Assembly: GCA_001029295.1 (NCBI GenBank)
Contig: LDXJ01000063.1
Coordinates: 310,001-374,000, forward strand
From: Peptococcaceae bacterium CEB3
GTDB taxonomy: Bacteria > Bacillota > Desulfitobacteriia > Desulfitobacteriales > Desulfitobacteriaceae
Direction of reading: 5' to 3'
Length of the DNA: 64,000 nucleotides
Shown: positions 33,252 through 41,813 of the stretch, piece after piece
How the letters are laid out: every line of letters begins with the position of its first letter
Numbering within the stretch: position 1 is the first letter of the stretch
The notes under the pieces: model-generated
Seen by the model: the letters and a program-made list of their open reading frames with translations, nothing else
Told to the model about the DNA's origin: nothing
Database searches by the model: none
Program-made: the position numbers and the translations under genes

Positions 33252-34568
33252 GTGAAAAAGTTGCCGAGACATATGATGAAAGTCTTGGTTGGTGCGATGG
33301 CGCTCACGCTGTTGTTGAGCGGTTGCGGCAATCAAGCGGGGGGGACGCCCAAGACCGGACAAACCAAATCGGTGGAAAAGCTGACCTTTGATTTCCCGGT
33401 GGCTGTGGCCGGGCCCTTGGCCCAGGACATGACCCAATTAGTGAATGAGTTTAATCAAGCGAACCCCGACATTCACGTGACGCCCGTATTTTCCGGGGAC
33501 TACGGAACGACCATGACCAAGGTGCAGACAGGATTCAAGTCAGGCAACGCGCCGGATGTAGCGGTGCTTTTATCCACGGACATGAACACCCTGTTGGACA
33601 ACCACCTGATCCTGCCGATTAACGGTTTTGCCGCGTCGCAAAAAGATCAAAAATGGCTGAACTCTTTTTACCCCGCCTTTATGGCGAATTCGACTCTGAA
33701 CGGGACGACCTACGGAATACCTTTTCAAAGAAGCACCCTTTTGCTTTATTACAACAAGAACGAGTTTCAAAAAGCCGGCCTCAACCCGAACACTCCCCCC
33801 AAGACCTGGTCTGAGCTTGTGGCCGACGGCAAAGCGCTGACCAAAGCGGGTCAATGGGGTTTGGAGATCCCGACCAGCGGCTTAACCTACTGGGAATTTC
33901 AGCCTTTTGCCATTGAAAACGGTCAGAATGTGGTCGGGGACGCCGCGAACAAGGTGTATTTTGACCAGCCTAAAGTAGTCCAGGCGCTGCAGTTTTTTGC
34001 CGACCTGAGCCTGAAAGACAAGATTGAACCGCCTGGGTTGATCGGCTGGGCGACCGCTCCCGATGATTTCGCCTCCGGCAAAGCGGCGATGATCTACCAT
34101 TCGTCCGGAAGTCTGACTCAAATCTTGAAAACCGCCAAATTCCCGGTCGGGGTGGCGATGCTGCCCGGCAATGTGCGGCCCGGTACGCCTACGGGCGGAG
34201 GCAATCTTTATGTCATCAACACCAAGAATAAAGCCAGAGAGAAAGCGGCTTTTAAATTTGTGAAGTGGATGAGCAGTCCGGAGGTGGCTGCCAAGTGGGC
34301 AATCGAAACGGGGTATATCGGCACTTCTCCGCCCGTTTATGAGACGGCGCAGATGAAAGAATACCTGCAGAAGACGCCGCAAGGCGACGTGGCCCGCCAG
34401 CAGCTGCAATACGCGGCCAAGGAGCTGGCGACTCACGATGGTCAGGAGATCCAGCAGATTCTCTCCACAGCCTGCCAAAAGGTCCTAACGCAGAATGTTA
34501 AGCCCCTGGAGGCCCTGACAGCGGCCCAAAATCAAGCGGATGCGCTTTTGAGCAAGTTTAAGGACTAG
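33252..34568 (+). CDS. Sugar ABC importer substrate-binding lipoprotein (UgpB/MalE-like)
   Basis: 438 residues. A lipoprotein signal with lipobox LLSG-C (Cys ~26) is followed by family-1 extracellular solute-binding features (LVNEFNQANPDIHVTPVFSG, GNAPDVAVL, YNKNEFQKAGLNP, TWSELVADGKAL). It binds a sugar, sugar-phosphate or glycerophosphodiester outside the membrane and delivers it to the two permeases encoded next. Start GTG with AAAGGAG upstream; an earlier in-frame start would precede the signal peptide. The ligand is unknown; the linked phosphoesterase gene favours a phosphorylated compound. Confidence 0.9.
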   Translation: MKKLPRHMMKVLVGAMALTLLLSGCGNQAGGTPKTGQTKSVEKLTFDFPVAVAGPLAQDMTQLVNEFNQANPDIHVTPVFSGDYGTTMTKVQTGFKSGNAPDVAVLLSTDMNTLLDNHLILPINGFAASQKDQKWLNSFYPAFMANSTLNGTTYGIPFQRSTLLLYYNKNEFQKAGLNPNTPPKTWSELVADGKALTKAGQWGLEIPTSGLTYWEFQPFAIENGQNVVGDAANKVYFDQPKVVQALQFFADLSLKDKIEPPGLIGWATAPDDFASGKAAMIYHSSGSLTQILKTAKFPVGVAMLPGNVRPGTPTGGGNLYVINTKNKAREKAAFKFVKWMSSPEVAAKWAIETGYIGTSPPVYETAQMKEYLQKTPQGDVARQQLQYAAKELATHDGQEIQQILSTACQKVLTQNVKPLEALTAAQNQADALLSKFKD

Positions 34569-34610
34569 CTGGGGACCGGAGTTAAGGATTCGATCTGAGG
34601 AGTTTAAAGG

Positions 34611-35528
34611 ATGCCGAGTTCGACAGGTCAAAAGGGTCAAAAGAAGAGGGGCGGCAAGAGCGGGCGCGCGGGGTTGCGGGCCGCGCTCCTGCTTGCGCCC
34701 TCCGCCCTTATTCTGCTTATTTTTACTCTGTGGCCGATGGTGGTCGCGGTATATCACAGCTTGTTTCTCAGCGACAATGCCCACCCGGTGCCGGTATTCG
34801 CGGGACTGGCGAATTTTACCGCTTTGGGCCGTGACCCGGTATTTGTCCAGGTCATGAGGAATACGGTACTCTTTATTGTCGGCACGGTACCGGTGAGTAT
34901 GCTCATCGCCATGGTTTTGGCAGTGGCGCTCAACCGCAGGTATCGGCTGACCCCGTTTTTCCGGCTGGCGCTTTTTCACCCGGTGGTTCTGCCCATGGTG
35001 AGCGCCGCTTCCATCTGGCTTTTTATGTATACCCCGGATTACGGCATTGTGGACAAAGTGCTCGCTCTGTTCGGGGGTCCCCAGATTAATTGGCTGGGAG
35101 AGCCCGGGACGGCCTTGTCGGCGATTATGCTGATGACGATCTGGAAACAGGTGGGCTATTTTATGATTTTCTATCTGGCCGGTCTGCAGAACATCGGCCA
35201 GGATCCGTATGAGGCGGCCGCGGTGGACGGGGCCGGACCGGTAAAAGCTTTTCGCAGCATTACGGTGCCGCTTCTCATGCCGACTTCTCTCTTTGTCTTC
35301 ATCATCGCCATGGTGGACGCTTTCCAGATGATCGATCAGTTGTACGTTATGACTCAGGGCGGGCCCAGTAACGGCACGAACATGTTGCTTTACTACATTT
35401 ACCAGCAGGCCTTTGCCTTTTCCAACCTGGGGAAAGCTTCGGCCCTGTCTGTGATTTTGATCGTGATTCTCTTGGTAGTAGCTGTGCTGCAGACCTTGGC
35501 GGACAAACGGGTGCACTATGAATCCTAG
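34611..35528 (+). CDS. Sugar ABC importer permease (UgpA/MalF-like)
   Basis: 305 residues, basic N-terminal tail and six membrane helices, with the permease EAA loop near YEAAAVDGAGPVKAFRSITVP that contacts the ATPase. It pairs with the second permease at 35.7 kb. Its start is ATG with GAGGAG upstream, 42 bp after the binding protein gene. Confidence 0.9.
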   Translation: MPSSTGQKGQKKRGGKSGRAGLRAALLLAPSALILLIFTLWPMVVAVYHSLFLSDNAHPVPVFAGLANFTALGRDPVFVQVMRNTVLFIVGTVPVSMLIAMVLAVALNRRYRLTPFFRLALFHPVVLPMVSAASIWLFMYTPDYGIVDKVLALFGGPQINWLGEPGTALSAIMLMTIWKQVGYFMIFYLAGLQNIGQDPYEAAAVDGAGPVKAFRSITVPLLMPTSLFVFIIAMVDAFQMIDQLYVMTQGGPSNGTNMLLYYIYQQAFAFSNLGKASALSVILIVILLVVAVLQTLADKRVHYES

Positions 35529-35697
35529 GGAGAACCGGTGGTCTGGGACATGAGGTTTTAAGCAAGAAGCACGTTGTGCGAGCACAGACTTGCAGTGCCG
35601 GTTTGGCACGGCACGGTCAGAATTGAAGGGTACGCACGTTGTGCCGGCGACGTCCGGCGGATAAGGGATCGCCGGGCCGGGGATGGAGTGAAGAAGG
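35529..35697. other. 169-bp gap between the permease genes
   Basis: No gene. The 11-mer GCACGTTGTGC occurs twice (near 35570 and 35636), and GTGCCGGTTTGGCAC forms a small stem (about 35598-35612). It may be a processing or attenuation element within the operon. Confidence 0.35.
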
Positions 35698-36564
35698 ATG
35701 GCCAATCAAGGATTCAGGAGGTGGAGACAGCTGCTTATGTACAAACGCAAGCTCGGAGACGCGGTACTGAATATCGTGTTGCTGCTGATTTCTTTGATTT
35801 GGCTGGTTCCGCTCCTGTGGACTGTTCTCATGTCGTTTAAAGACCCCAATAATGTCAACGGTTTGACGCATTTGCTGGGGGGAATCCAATTATCCTGGCA
35901 GAACTTTGCGGCAGCTTGGACGAGCGGGCAGTTTCAGCTTTATTACATAAATACCATTGAAATCTGTGCCGGCATCCTCATTGTGCAGCTGGTGACGATT
36001 ACCTTGGCGGGGTACGCCTTCGCCCGCTATTCCTTTCGAGGAAAATCGATTGTTTTTGTCATTTTTCTTCTGCAATTGATGATTCCCGTCAGCGCGCTGA
36101 TCGTGCCGAATTATTTGACTATCAAGGATCTGGGTTTGGTGGACACGAAGTGGGCGATCATGCTGCCCTATTTTGCTTCAGCCATGGGGACTTTTCTCAT
36201 GAGGCAGACGTTCCGGCAGATCCCGCGGGACTTGGAGGAGGCGGCCATGCTGGACGGTGCCTCCTGGTGGCAAATTATCTGGTATGTACTCTTGCCGGCG
36301 GCGCGCCCCGGGCTGGTTGCCTTTTCCCTGGTTTCCGTGAGCTTCCACTGGAATGATTTTCTCTGGCCCCTGATCGTCACCCAGACCCCCCAGAACCAGC
36401 CGTTGACGGTCGGCCTTTCCCTGCTCACCCAGATGGGAGAAACCGGGGCGCAGTGGTCGATGATCACGGCGGGTACTTTGCTGGTGGTACTGCCCTTGCT
36501 GGTCATGTTCATCCTCTTTCAAAGACAGTTTATCAGCAGTTTTATCCAGTCGGGGATTAAGTGA
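35698..36564 (+). CDS. Sugar ABC importer permease (UgpE/MalG-like)
   Basis: 288 residues, six membrane helices, the MalG-type EAA loop LEEAAMLDGASWWQIIWYVLLP and the C-terminal FQRQFISSFIQSGIK ending typical of this subfamily. ATG with GGAGTGAAGAAGG upstream. No ATPase gene of the MsmK/UgpC type occurs in the operon, so a shared ATPase encoded elsewhere is expected. Confidence 0.92.
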   Translation: MANQGFRRWRQLLMYKRKLGDAVLNIVLLLISLIWLVPLLWTVLMSFKDPNNVNGLTHLLGGIQLSWQNFAAAWTSGQFQLYYINTIEICAGILIVQLVTITLAGYAFARYSFRGKSIVFVIFLLQLMIPVSALIVPNYLTIKDLGLVDTKWAIMLPYFASAMGTFLMRQTFRQIPRDLEEAAMLDGASWWQIIWYVLLPAARPGLVAFSLVSVSFHWNDFLWPLIVTQTPQNQPLTVGLSLLTQMGETGAQWSMITAGTLLVVLPLLVMFILFQRQFISSFIQSGIK

Positions 36565-36612
36565 TTTGGGCGGGACCTTTCAGGGGAGACTGAAACAGCC
36601 GGTAGTTTACAA

Positions 36613-36669
36613 GCCGGATTAGGATTATAAGGCCGGACCAAAAGGATAAGACCGGACTAGAAGGATCGG
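36613..36669 (+). repeat. 19-bp tandem repeat (3 copies)
   Basis: Units at 36613-36631, 36632-36650 and 36651-36669 (GCCGGATTAGGATTATAAG type), just upstream of the phosphoesterase ribosome site. Confidence 0.8.
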
Positions 36670-36679
36670 GGAAGTTTAC

Positions 36680-38326
36680 TTGAAGATGGCAGACAAAAAA
36701 GCGATGACCGTCCTTATTTTGATGACAAGCGATGTGCACGGCTTTGTTTTGCCCCGGGACTACGGGACAGGGGAGCCCGTGGCGAAGGGGCTGGCCAAGG
36801 CGGCCACTTTAATTCGCCGTTTGCGGCGGGACTATCCCTGGCATTTGACCCTGGACAATGGGGATCTCATTCAGGGGAGCCCTTTGACCTTTTATCACGC
36901 CCGCTATGGTGGCGACACACCCCATCCCATGGTGGCCTGTCTCGAATCTCTGAGCTATGATGCCGCCGTGGTCGGGAACCACGAGTTCAATTACGGACCG
37001 GGAGTCTTGACCAAAGTGGTGGGAGAGGCCAAGTTCCCTTGGCTGGCTGCCAATATTTGCCGCAAGGGGACGACTGAGCCCGCTTTCGGCGCGCCCTATC
37101 TTCTGCGGACCTTTCCGGGGGGCTGCCGGGTCGCAGTGTTGGGTCTGACCACGAAATATATCCCGTTTTGGGAACATCCCCAGAACATTGCGGCCTGGGA
37201 TTTTATCGATCCGGTGGAGGCGGCCCGCGTCTGGGTGCCTTTTCTGCGCGGGGAGAAGGGGGCCGATGTGGTGATTGTCGCTTACCACGGCGGCTTGGAA
37301 CGGGATCCGGAATCGGGAGAGGCCCTGGAACGTTTGACGGGGGAAAATCAGGCTTATCAGATTTGTACGGAGGTGGAGGGCATTGACGTCCTCCTGGGTG
37401 GGCACCAGCATCGCGGGGTTGTCGCGGAGGTTGCCGGTGTGCGGGTGATTCAGCCGGAAAACGATGCCCGTCAATTGGCAAAAGTTCTTCTTACTTTGGA
37501 GCGGGACCGGGGGCATTGGCGCCTGGCCGGGAAGGAGGCCGACTTGCTGAAAGTGGGAGACGTTCCGGTCGATGCGGAGATCGAACGGATCGTGCGGCCT
37601 TATGAAGAAAAAACGCAAGCCTGGCTGGAACAGCCGCTGGGCCGGGTGCGAGGGGACATGCGGATTAACGATCCGATGGCCGCCCGTTTGGCGGACAATC
37701 CTTACATAGAGTTCGTTAACCGGGTGCAGATGCATTATTCGGGGGCCCCGATTTCCTGCGCTTCGATTTTTGCCGACACCTGCCCGGGTTTTTCCGCTCA
37801 GGTAACAATGCGGCAGATTTTGGCCAACTATATGTATCCCAATACTTTGAGGGTACTGAGAGTGAGGGGGGAGACGATCCGCCAAGCCTTGGAAGTGACG
37901 GCTACCTTTTTCGCAAGGGGTTCGGACGGAACCCCCGGTGTGAACCCGGCTTTCTGCCGGCCCAAAGTCCAGCATTACAACTATGATATGTGGGAAGGCA
38001 TCGAGTACATATTAGATATTTCCCGGCCCGTCGGGTCGCGGGTGGTCCTGCTGAACCGAGGGGGGGAGCCGTTGGATCCTGCCCGCTTGTATGATGTAGT
38101 CATGAATAATTACCGGGCCGCGGGCGGGTCCTTATACGGAATGTTCAGCGGAGCTGAAGTTGTGCGGGACATTCAGACTGAAGTTTCCGAACTCCTGACG
38201 AATTACTTTTTAGAGCACGAGTGGGTGGAGGCTGCCTGTGATCACAATTGGCGGGTTATCGGCTGCAGCGGAGAGGAGCAAGGGCGCAGTGAGGCCAGGG
38301 CCTATAAGACGGATGTGATGGCATAA
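36680..38326 (+). CDS. 5'-nucleotidase / 2',3'-cyclic phosphodiesterase family metallophosphoesterase
   Basis: 548 residues. The N-terminal calcineurin-like domain (~8-270) has all metal motifs: TSDVHG, DNGDLIQGS, GNHEFNYG, AYHGG and GGHQHRG. The C-terminal 5'-nucleotidase domain (~310-520) carries the substrate region with NNYRAAGG. Most family members are secreted, but no signal peptide is visible here, so it probably acts in the cytoplasm. Following the sugar importer by 115 bp, it may dephosphorylate the imported compound (nucleotide, cyclic nucleotide or glycerophosphodiester). TTG start with GGGGAAG upstream; ATG two codons later is an alternative. Confidence 0.9.
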   Translation: MKMADKKAMTVLILMTSDVHGFVLPRDYGTGEPVAKGLAKAATLIRRLRRDYPWHLTLDNGDLIQGSPLTFYHARYGGDTPHPMVACLESLSYDAAVVGNHEFNYGPGVLTKVVGEAKFPWLAANICRKGTTEPAFGAPYLLRTFPGGCRVAVLGLTTKYIPFWEHPQNIAAWDFIDPVEAARVWVPFLRGEKGADVVIVAYHGGLERDPESGEALERLTGENQAYQICTEVEGIDVLLGGHQHRGVVAEVAGVRVIQPENDARQLAKVLLTLERDRGHWRLAGKEADLLKVGDVPVDAEIERIVRPYEEKTQAWLEQPLGRVRGDMRINDPMAARLADNPYIEFVNRVQMHYSGAPISCASIFADTCPGFSAQVTMRQILANYMYPNTLRVLRVRGETIRQALEVTATFFARGSDGTPGVNPAFCRPKVQHYNYDMWEGIEYILDISRPVGSRVVLLNRGGEPLDPARLYDVVMNNYRAAGGSLYGMFSGAEVVRDIQTEVSELLTNYFLEHEWVEAACDHNWRVIGCSGEEQGRSEARAYKTDVMA

Positions 38327-38721
38327 TTAAAAACATATATGGTGGACAGAAGCGACAAAATACCTTAAAATAGTGGACAGTAAGGATTTTTTCCCCAGAA
38401 CGTGTTCGCCGTGGCCGGGGCCAACCGGAAGAAGCGAACGGTGGCCTGGCCATCTGTAAGGCGATGATTTTTCAGTCCCCGCCGTGAGGGTGAAGGTGCC
38501 AAGCGGAGCGGCCTCTGCTGCATATGGTCCTTAGCACCGCAGCAAGTGTGCCGGGCGAGAGGGACAAGTTGAAAGAGCTGAGTGGGCGCCGAGAGAGCGA
38601 AGTGGGCGTGTCAAGAGCGAAGCGAGCGTTGAAAGAGCTGAGACTTAGGGGAAATTTTCGGCGAAAGAGCCGGTCTGGGTGAAGTCGAAGAGAATGCAGC
38701 CGGGAAAGGGGCTGGGTTTGG
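38327..38721. other. Intergenic region with GAAAGAGCTGAG repeats
   Basis: No supported gene. The 15-mer GTTGAAAGAGCTGAG occurs near 38568-38582 and again near 38628-38642, separated by GCGAAG-type short repeats (about 38585-38625). The 5' part shows no recognisable signal. Confidence 0.35.
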
Positions 38722-39414
38722 TTGGACACTGTGGTTGCAAAACCGTATATGCCTGCGACGGGTCTGTACCCAGATATTCCTCTGTTTTCCCCCCGGAAAT
38801 CCGGGCCGAAAGTGAGAGCGGTGGAGCAAATCGTCCAGTCGCTTAGGCGCTGGTCTTGGCTTGAGGTTGAATTGGACAGGCTGTGCCGGTTTGACCGCTA
38901 CACGTACGTTCATTCGATCCATGTGGCAGTGCTCTCCTTGATGATGGCCGAGCAACTGGCCTACAAAAAGAAGGACTTGCGCGAGCTTGTGCTGGGTGCC
39001 CTGCTCCATGATGTCGGGAAAGAGAGAATACCGCCGGCTCTGTTGAATAGACCCGGCAAATTGACGGCCAATGAGTTTGAATTGATCAAGGAGCATCCTT
39101 CTCTCGGGGAGGAGATACTCCGACTGAAGCCCCTGTCGCTGAGCGCCTATCTGGTCATTTGCCAGCACCACGAACGCTGGAACGGGAGGGGATACCCGGA
39201 CGGCTTGCATGGTACTCAGATTCATCCCTTTGCCCAGATAGCGGCGGTCGCCGACGTCTACGATGCTCTGACGACGGACCGGCCTTATCGGAAGGGACTT
39301 CCGGGCAAGGTAGCCTATGAGATGGTGGTCGCCGGGGCCGGGACCGACTTTAGCGAAGAAGTTATAGAAGCCTTTCAAGAAATTGTGGCCCTCTTCTCCG
39401 CGACGGGATCTTGA
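38722..39414 (+). CDS. HD-GYP domain protein (putative c-di-GMP phosphodiesterase)
   Basis: 230 residues, essentially a stand-alone HD-GYP domain: HSIHVAVLSLMMA, LLHDVGKERIPPALLN (HD), ICQHHERWNGRGYPDG (HHE and GYP) and ADVYDALTTDRPYR. The family hydrolyses c-di-GMP to pGpG or GMP using a metal centre. No membrane segment or sensor domain is present, so partner proteins may supply input. The HHE..DG aspartate is Asn here (WNGRGYP), a tolerated variant. Start uncertain: TTG 38722, GTG 38731 and ATG 38749 are in frame, none with a strong ribosome site. Confidence 0.9.
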   Translation: MDTVVAKPYMPATGLYPDIPLFSPRKSGPKVRAVEQIVQSLRRWSWLEVELDRLCRFDRYTYVHSIHVAVLSLMMAEQLAYKKKDLRELVLGALLHDVGKERIPPALLNRPGKLTANEFELIKEHPSLGEEILRLKPLSLSAYLVICQHHERWNGRGYPDGLHGTQIHPFAQIAAVADVYDALTTDRPYRKGLPGKVAYEMVVAGAGTDFSEEVIEAFQEIVALFSATGS

Positions 39415-39534
39415 GCCGGTGAGTAAGGTTGTTGCGGCGGAGAGATTACGCGAATCCGCGGGGCGTCATGCATTCGTCGATCCCGGCGTGAGGACGGAAA
39501 TCAAAGAAAGAATATGAACGCGCTTGTTAGTAGC

Positions 39535-39566
39535 CGCTCCGAAAGGGAATCTTCGGGGCGCTTTTT
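39535..39566 (+). terminator. Rho-independent terminator after the HD-GYP gene
   Basis: CGCTCCGAA / TTCGGGGCG stem (39535-39543, 39552-39560) with one wobble pair and TTTTT at 39562-39566. Confidence 0.8.
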
Positions 39567-40002
39567 GATCTTGCGAATGCGAGATGTTTACTGGAACGAA
39601 AGCTCCGGAGGCAGGAAGAGATGGAATATTTAGGAGAGCTTGCAGGAAACTGTAGGGAGGGCGGCGTATTCTATCTGAAAGCAGGCTGCCGGGTGCTGTA
39701 TGGGCGGGGCTGGGAGCGGAGGAACCGAAGAGAGGGGAGCTGAAAAGGAGCTGCCGAGACACAGGAGTGGGGCACAGAGATGATGGCGTTCGTGCTTTTT
39801 GTGCGCAAAGTATAGACGCCACTGACGCAGTAACGAGCCGGGAGGAGTGACGCCGAGAGGAGTGCTGCGGACACAGGGGCGAGCCGAGAGGAGTGAGAAA
39901 AGAAGTGTTTATCGATGTTCAGCTTAAGCTGAACGAGTTCACTGTCGGCCGGCGGAAGCAGGGAGCTGTAAGGTATTTCAGCGAGGGAGTGAGGCAGTAA
40001 AG
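39567..40002. other. Leader region of pxpB with short GAGAGGAGTG repeats and palindrome
   Basis: No supported gene. GCCGAGAGGAGTG-type units occur three times at about 39837-39897. A perfect 18-bp palindrome GTTCAGCTTAAGCTGAAC lies at 39917-39934; its reverse complement context recurs at 42531-42551, on the far side of the pxpB-pxpC-DUF969 block. Confidence 0.45.
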
Positions 40003-40728
40003 GTGTTTGTCGTTAATCCGTTTGGGGACTCGGCCGTGCATGTTCAGTTGGGTTCCGAAGTGAATGAGGCAGTATTTCATAAGGTCCGGGCCTTCGCGGC
40101 CTGGATGGAGGCGAAGGCGGACGAACGGATCGGAGAACTGATTCCGGGCTACCTGGCCGTCACCCTGTTCGTCCGTTCGGGGGCGGATGTGTCAGAGGTC
40201 GCGCGCCGGCTGGCGGAGCAAGGAGGGGCGTTTGAGAAGACCTTGGCGGAGGCGGCGGCCGGCCAAGGGAGAGTGGTGGAGATTCCGGTGTGTTACGGGG
40301 GGGAGTACGGTCCGGATCTCGAGTATGTGGCAGGTTATCACGGGCTGACAGCCGGAGAGGTCATCGCCCTCCACGCGGGGACGGAATACCTGGTGCACAT
40401 GCTGGGGTTCATGCCGGGTTTTCCCTATTTGGGCGGTTTGCCGGTGCGGTTGGCCACTCCCCGGCTGGCGACGCCGCGGGCGGAGGTGGCTCAGGGCTCC
40501 GTCGGCATCGCCGGCTCGCAGACGGGCATTTACCCTTTGGCTTCGCCGGGGGGGTGGCAGATTATCGGTCGGACACCTCTGCGCTTGTTTGATCCCGCAG
40601 AAGATCCTCCGACCCTTTTGCAGAGCGGGGACCGGATCAGGTTTAAAGCGGTGGGGAAGGAGGAGTATTCGCAATTATCGGACAAGAACAAGAACGAGAG
40701 CAAGAGCACGAACATGAACGGGAATTAG
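40003..40728 (+). CDS. pxpB: 5-oxoprolinase subunit PxpB
   Basis: 241 residues, KipI/allophanate-hydrolase subunit 1 family: N-terminal FGDSAVHVQLG, then HAGTEYLVHMLGFMPGFPYLGGL, RLATPR and GSVGIAGSQTGIYPLASPGGW. With PxpA and PxpC it hydrolyses 5-oxoproline to glutamate with ATP. The core ends near residue 225; the last ~17 residues (KNKNESKSTNMNGN) are read from a hexanucleotide repeat that also encodes, in another frame, the region before PxpC. GTG start 2 nt beyond AAAG, with GAGGGAG further upstream. Confidence 0.93.
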   Translation: MFVVNPFGDSAVHVQLGSEVNEAVFHKVRAFAAWMEAKADERIGELIPGYLAVTLFVRSGADVSEVARRLAEQGGAFEKTLAEAAAGQGRVVEIPVCYGGEYGPDLEYVAGYHGLTAGEVIALHAGTEYLVHMLGFMPGFPYLGGLPVRLATPRLATPRAEVAQGSVGIAGSQTGIYPLASPGGWQIIGRTPLRLFDPAEDPPTLLQSGDRIRFKAVGKEEYSQLSDKNKNESKSTNMNGN

Positions 40729-40859
40729 AACAAGACCGAGAACTAGAAGAAGAACGGGAACAAGAAGACCGAGAGCAGGAACAAGAACGAGAACAGGAAC
40801 TAGAACGAGAACAGGAACAAGAACGAGAACGAGAACAGGAACTAGACGAAATAGATCTG
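40674..40859 (+). repeat. Hexanucleotide array (GAACAA/GAACGA/GAACAG) at the pxpB/pxpC junction
   Basis: About 27 GARCRR-type hexamers at ~40683-40848. In pxpB's frame the first part reads Lys/Asn/Glu up to its stop. In pxpC's frame the whole array is open and reads Glu-Gln/Glu-Arg without any ATG, GTG or TTG. Confidence 0.85.
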
Positions 40860-41813
40860 CTGGAAATTATCCGTCCCGGGGCACTGTCGAGCGTACAAGA
40901 TCTCGGCCGGCCGGGGTATGGGCGCTTCGGTATTCCTCCGGCCGGTGCGATGGATCCTTGGAGTTTGTGGGTAACGAACGCCCTTTTGGGCAATTTGGCG
41001 GGCGTTGCGGCAGCGGAGATGACTTTGGCCGGGTTCAAGGCGCGCTCTCTGGCTCGCGTGGTGGTCGCTCTTGGAGGAGGAGAGGGAGAGTATTTCCTCA
41101 ACGGGCAGAGGATCGAAGCTTGGCGAACCCTGACCCTTAAGCCGGGCGATATTCTCGATATCGGAGGAATTTCGCACGGCTGTCGGGTTTATTTGGGTGT
41201 TCACGGCGGAATCGAGGTGCCGACAGTGTTGGGCAGCCGTTCCACCTATCTGCCCGCCTCTCTAGGCGGACAGGAAGGAAGGGCTTTGCGACGGGGCGAT
41301 ATTCTGCGCGGTCATCCTTTCCGGGGAATGCACATTTCTCGCCGTTTGCGGCCTCCTCTGCGACCGGTTTTTCCGGATAAGGTTGAATTGCGGGTGTTGC
41401 CGGGTCTGCATGCCGCGCTTTTTTCCTCCGGGGAGTGGGAAAGATTTCTGGCTTCGGATTATGCGGTGACGCCGCGCAGCAACCGGATGGGCTGCCGGCT
41501 GGCGGGTGAGGCTGTGAAAGCGCGCTCAGCCGGAAATCTGATCTCCGATGCTTTGGTCACCGGGGCCATTCAGGTTCCCCCCGACGGCGAGCCGATCATC
41601 CTTGGCGTTGATCGGCAGACGACGGGCGGCTATCCGGTGATTGCCACAGTCGTCACGGCAGACCTGGCCAAAGTCGGACAGCTGGCCCCGGGACAGATCG
41701 TCCGCTTCCGCGCAATTAGCCTGGCGGAAGCGCAAGAATTGAGAGAAGAGCAGGTTAGGTTCCTGCGCGCATTTTCATTATGGGGAAAGGAGACCTTCAT
41801 ATGTGGTCGTTAA
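40860..41813 (+). CDS. pxpC: 5-oxoprolinase subunit PxpC
   Basis: KipA/allophanate-hydrolase subunit 2 family. The conserved start EIIRPGALSSVQDLGRPGY is in frame from 40860, followed by FGIPPAGAMDPWS, GVHGGIEVP, SRSTYLPASLGG and DRQTTGGYPVIATV. Partner of PxpB and PxpA. The start is unusual: between an upstream stop at 40644 and ATG 40950 no ATG/GTG/TTG exists, and ATG 40950 would delete the conserved first ~30 residues. Candidates are CTG at 40857/40860, giving a normal length, or ATT at 40674, which has GGAAGGAGG 8-9 nt upstream and would add ~62 repeat-encoded residues. The coordinate given marks the conserved part only. Confidence 0.9.
   Translation: MEIIRPGALSSVQDLGRPGYGRFGIPPAGAMDPWSLWVTNALLGNLAGVAAAEMTLAGFKARSLARVVVALGGGEGEYFLNGQRIEAWRTLTLKPGDILDIGGISHGCRVYLGVHGGIEVPTVLGSRSTYLPASLGGQEGRALRRGDILRGHPFRGMHISRRLRPPLRPVFPDKVELRVLPGLHAALFSSGEWERFLASDYAVTPRSNRMGCRLAGEAVKARSAGNLISDALVTGAIQVPPDGEPIILGVDRQTTGGYPVIATVVTADLAKVGQLAPGQIVRFRAISLAEAQELREEQVRFLRAFSLWGKETFICGR

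Noticed and set aside
34485-35705. 406-codon minus-strand frame opposite the UgpA-like permease
   Set aside because: His/Arg/Gln-rich shadow of an obvious membrane protein.
36809-37975. 388-codon minus-strand frame opposite the phosphoesterase gene
   Set aside because: Antisense to a protein with all metallophosphoesterase motifs; His/Pro-rich composition typical of a shadow.
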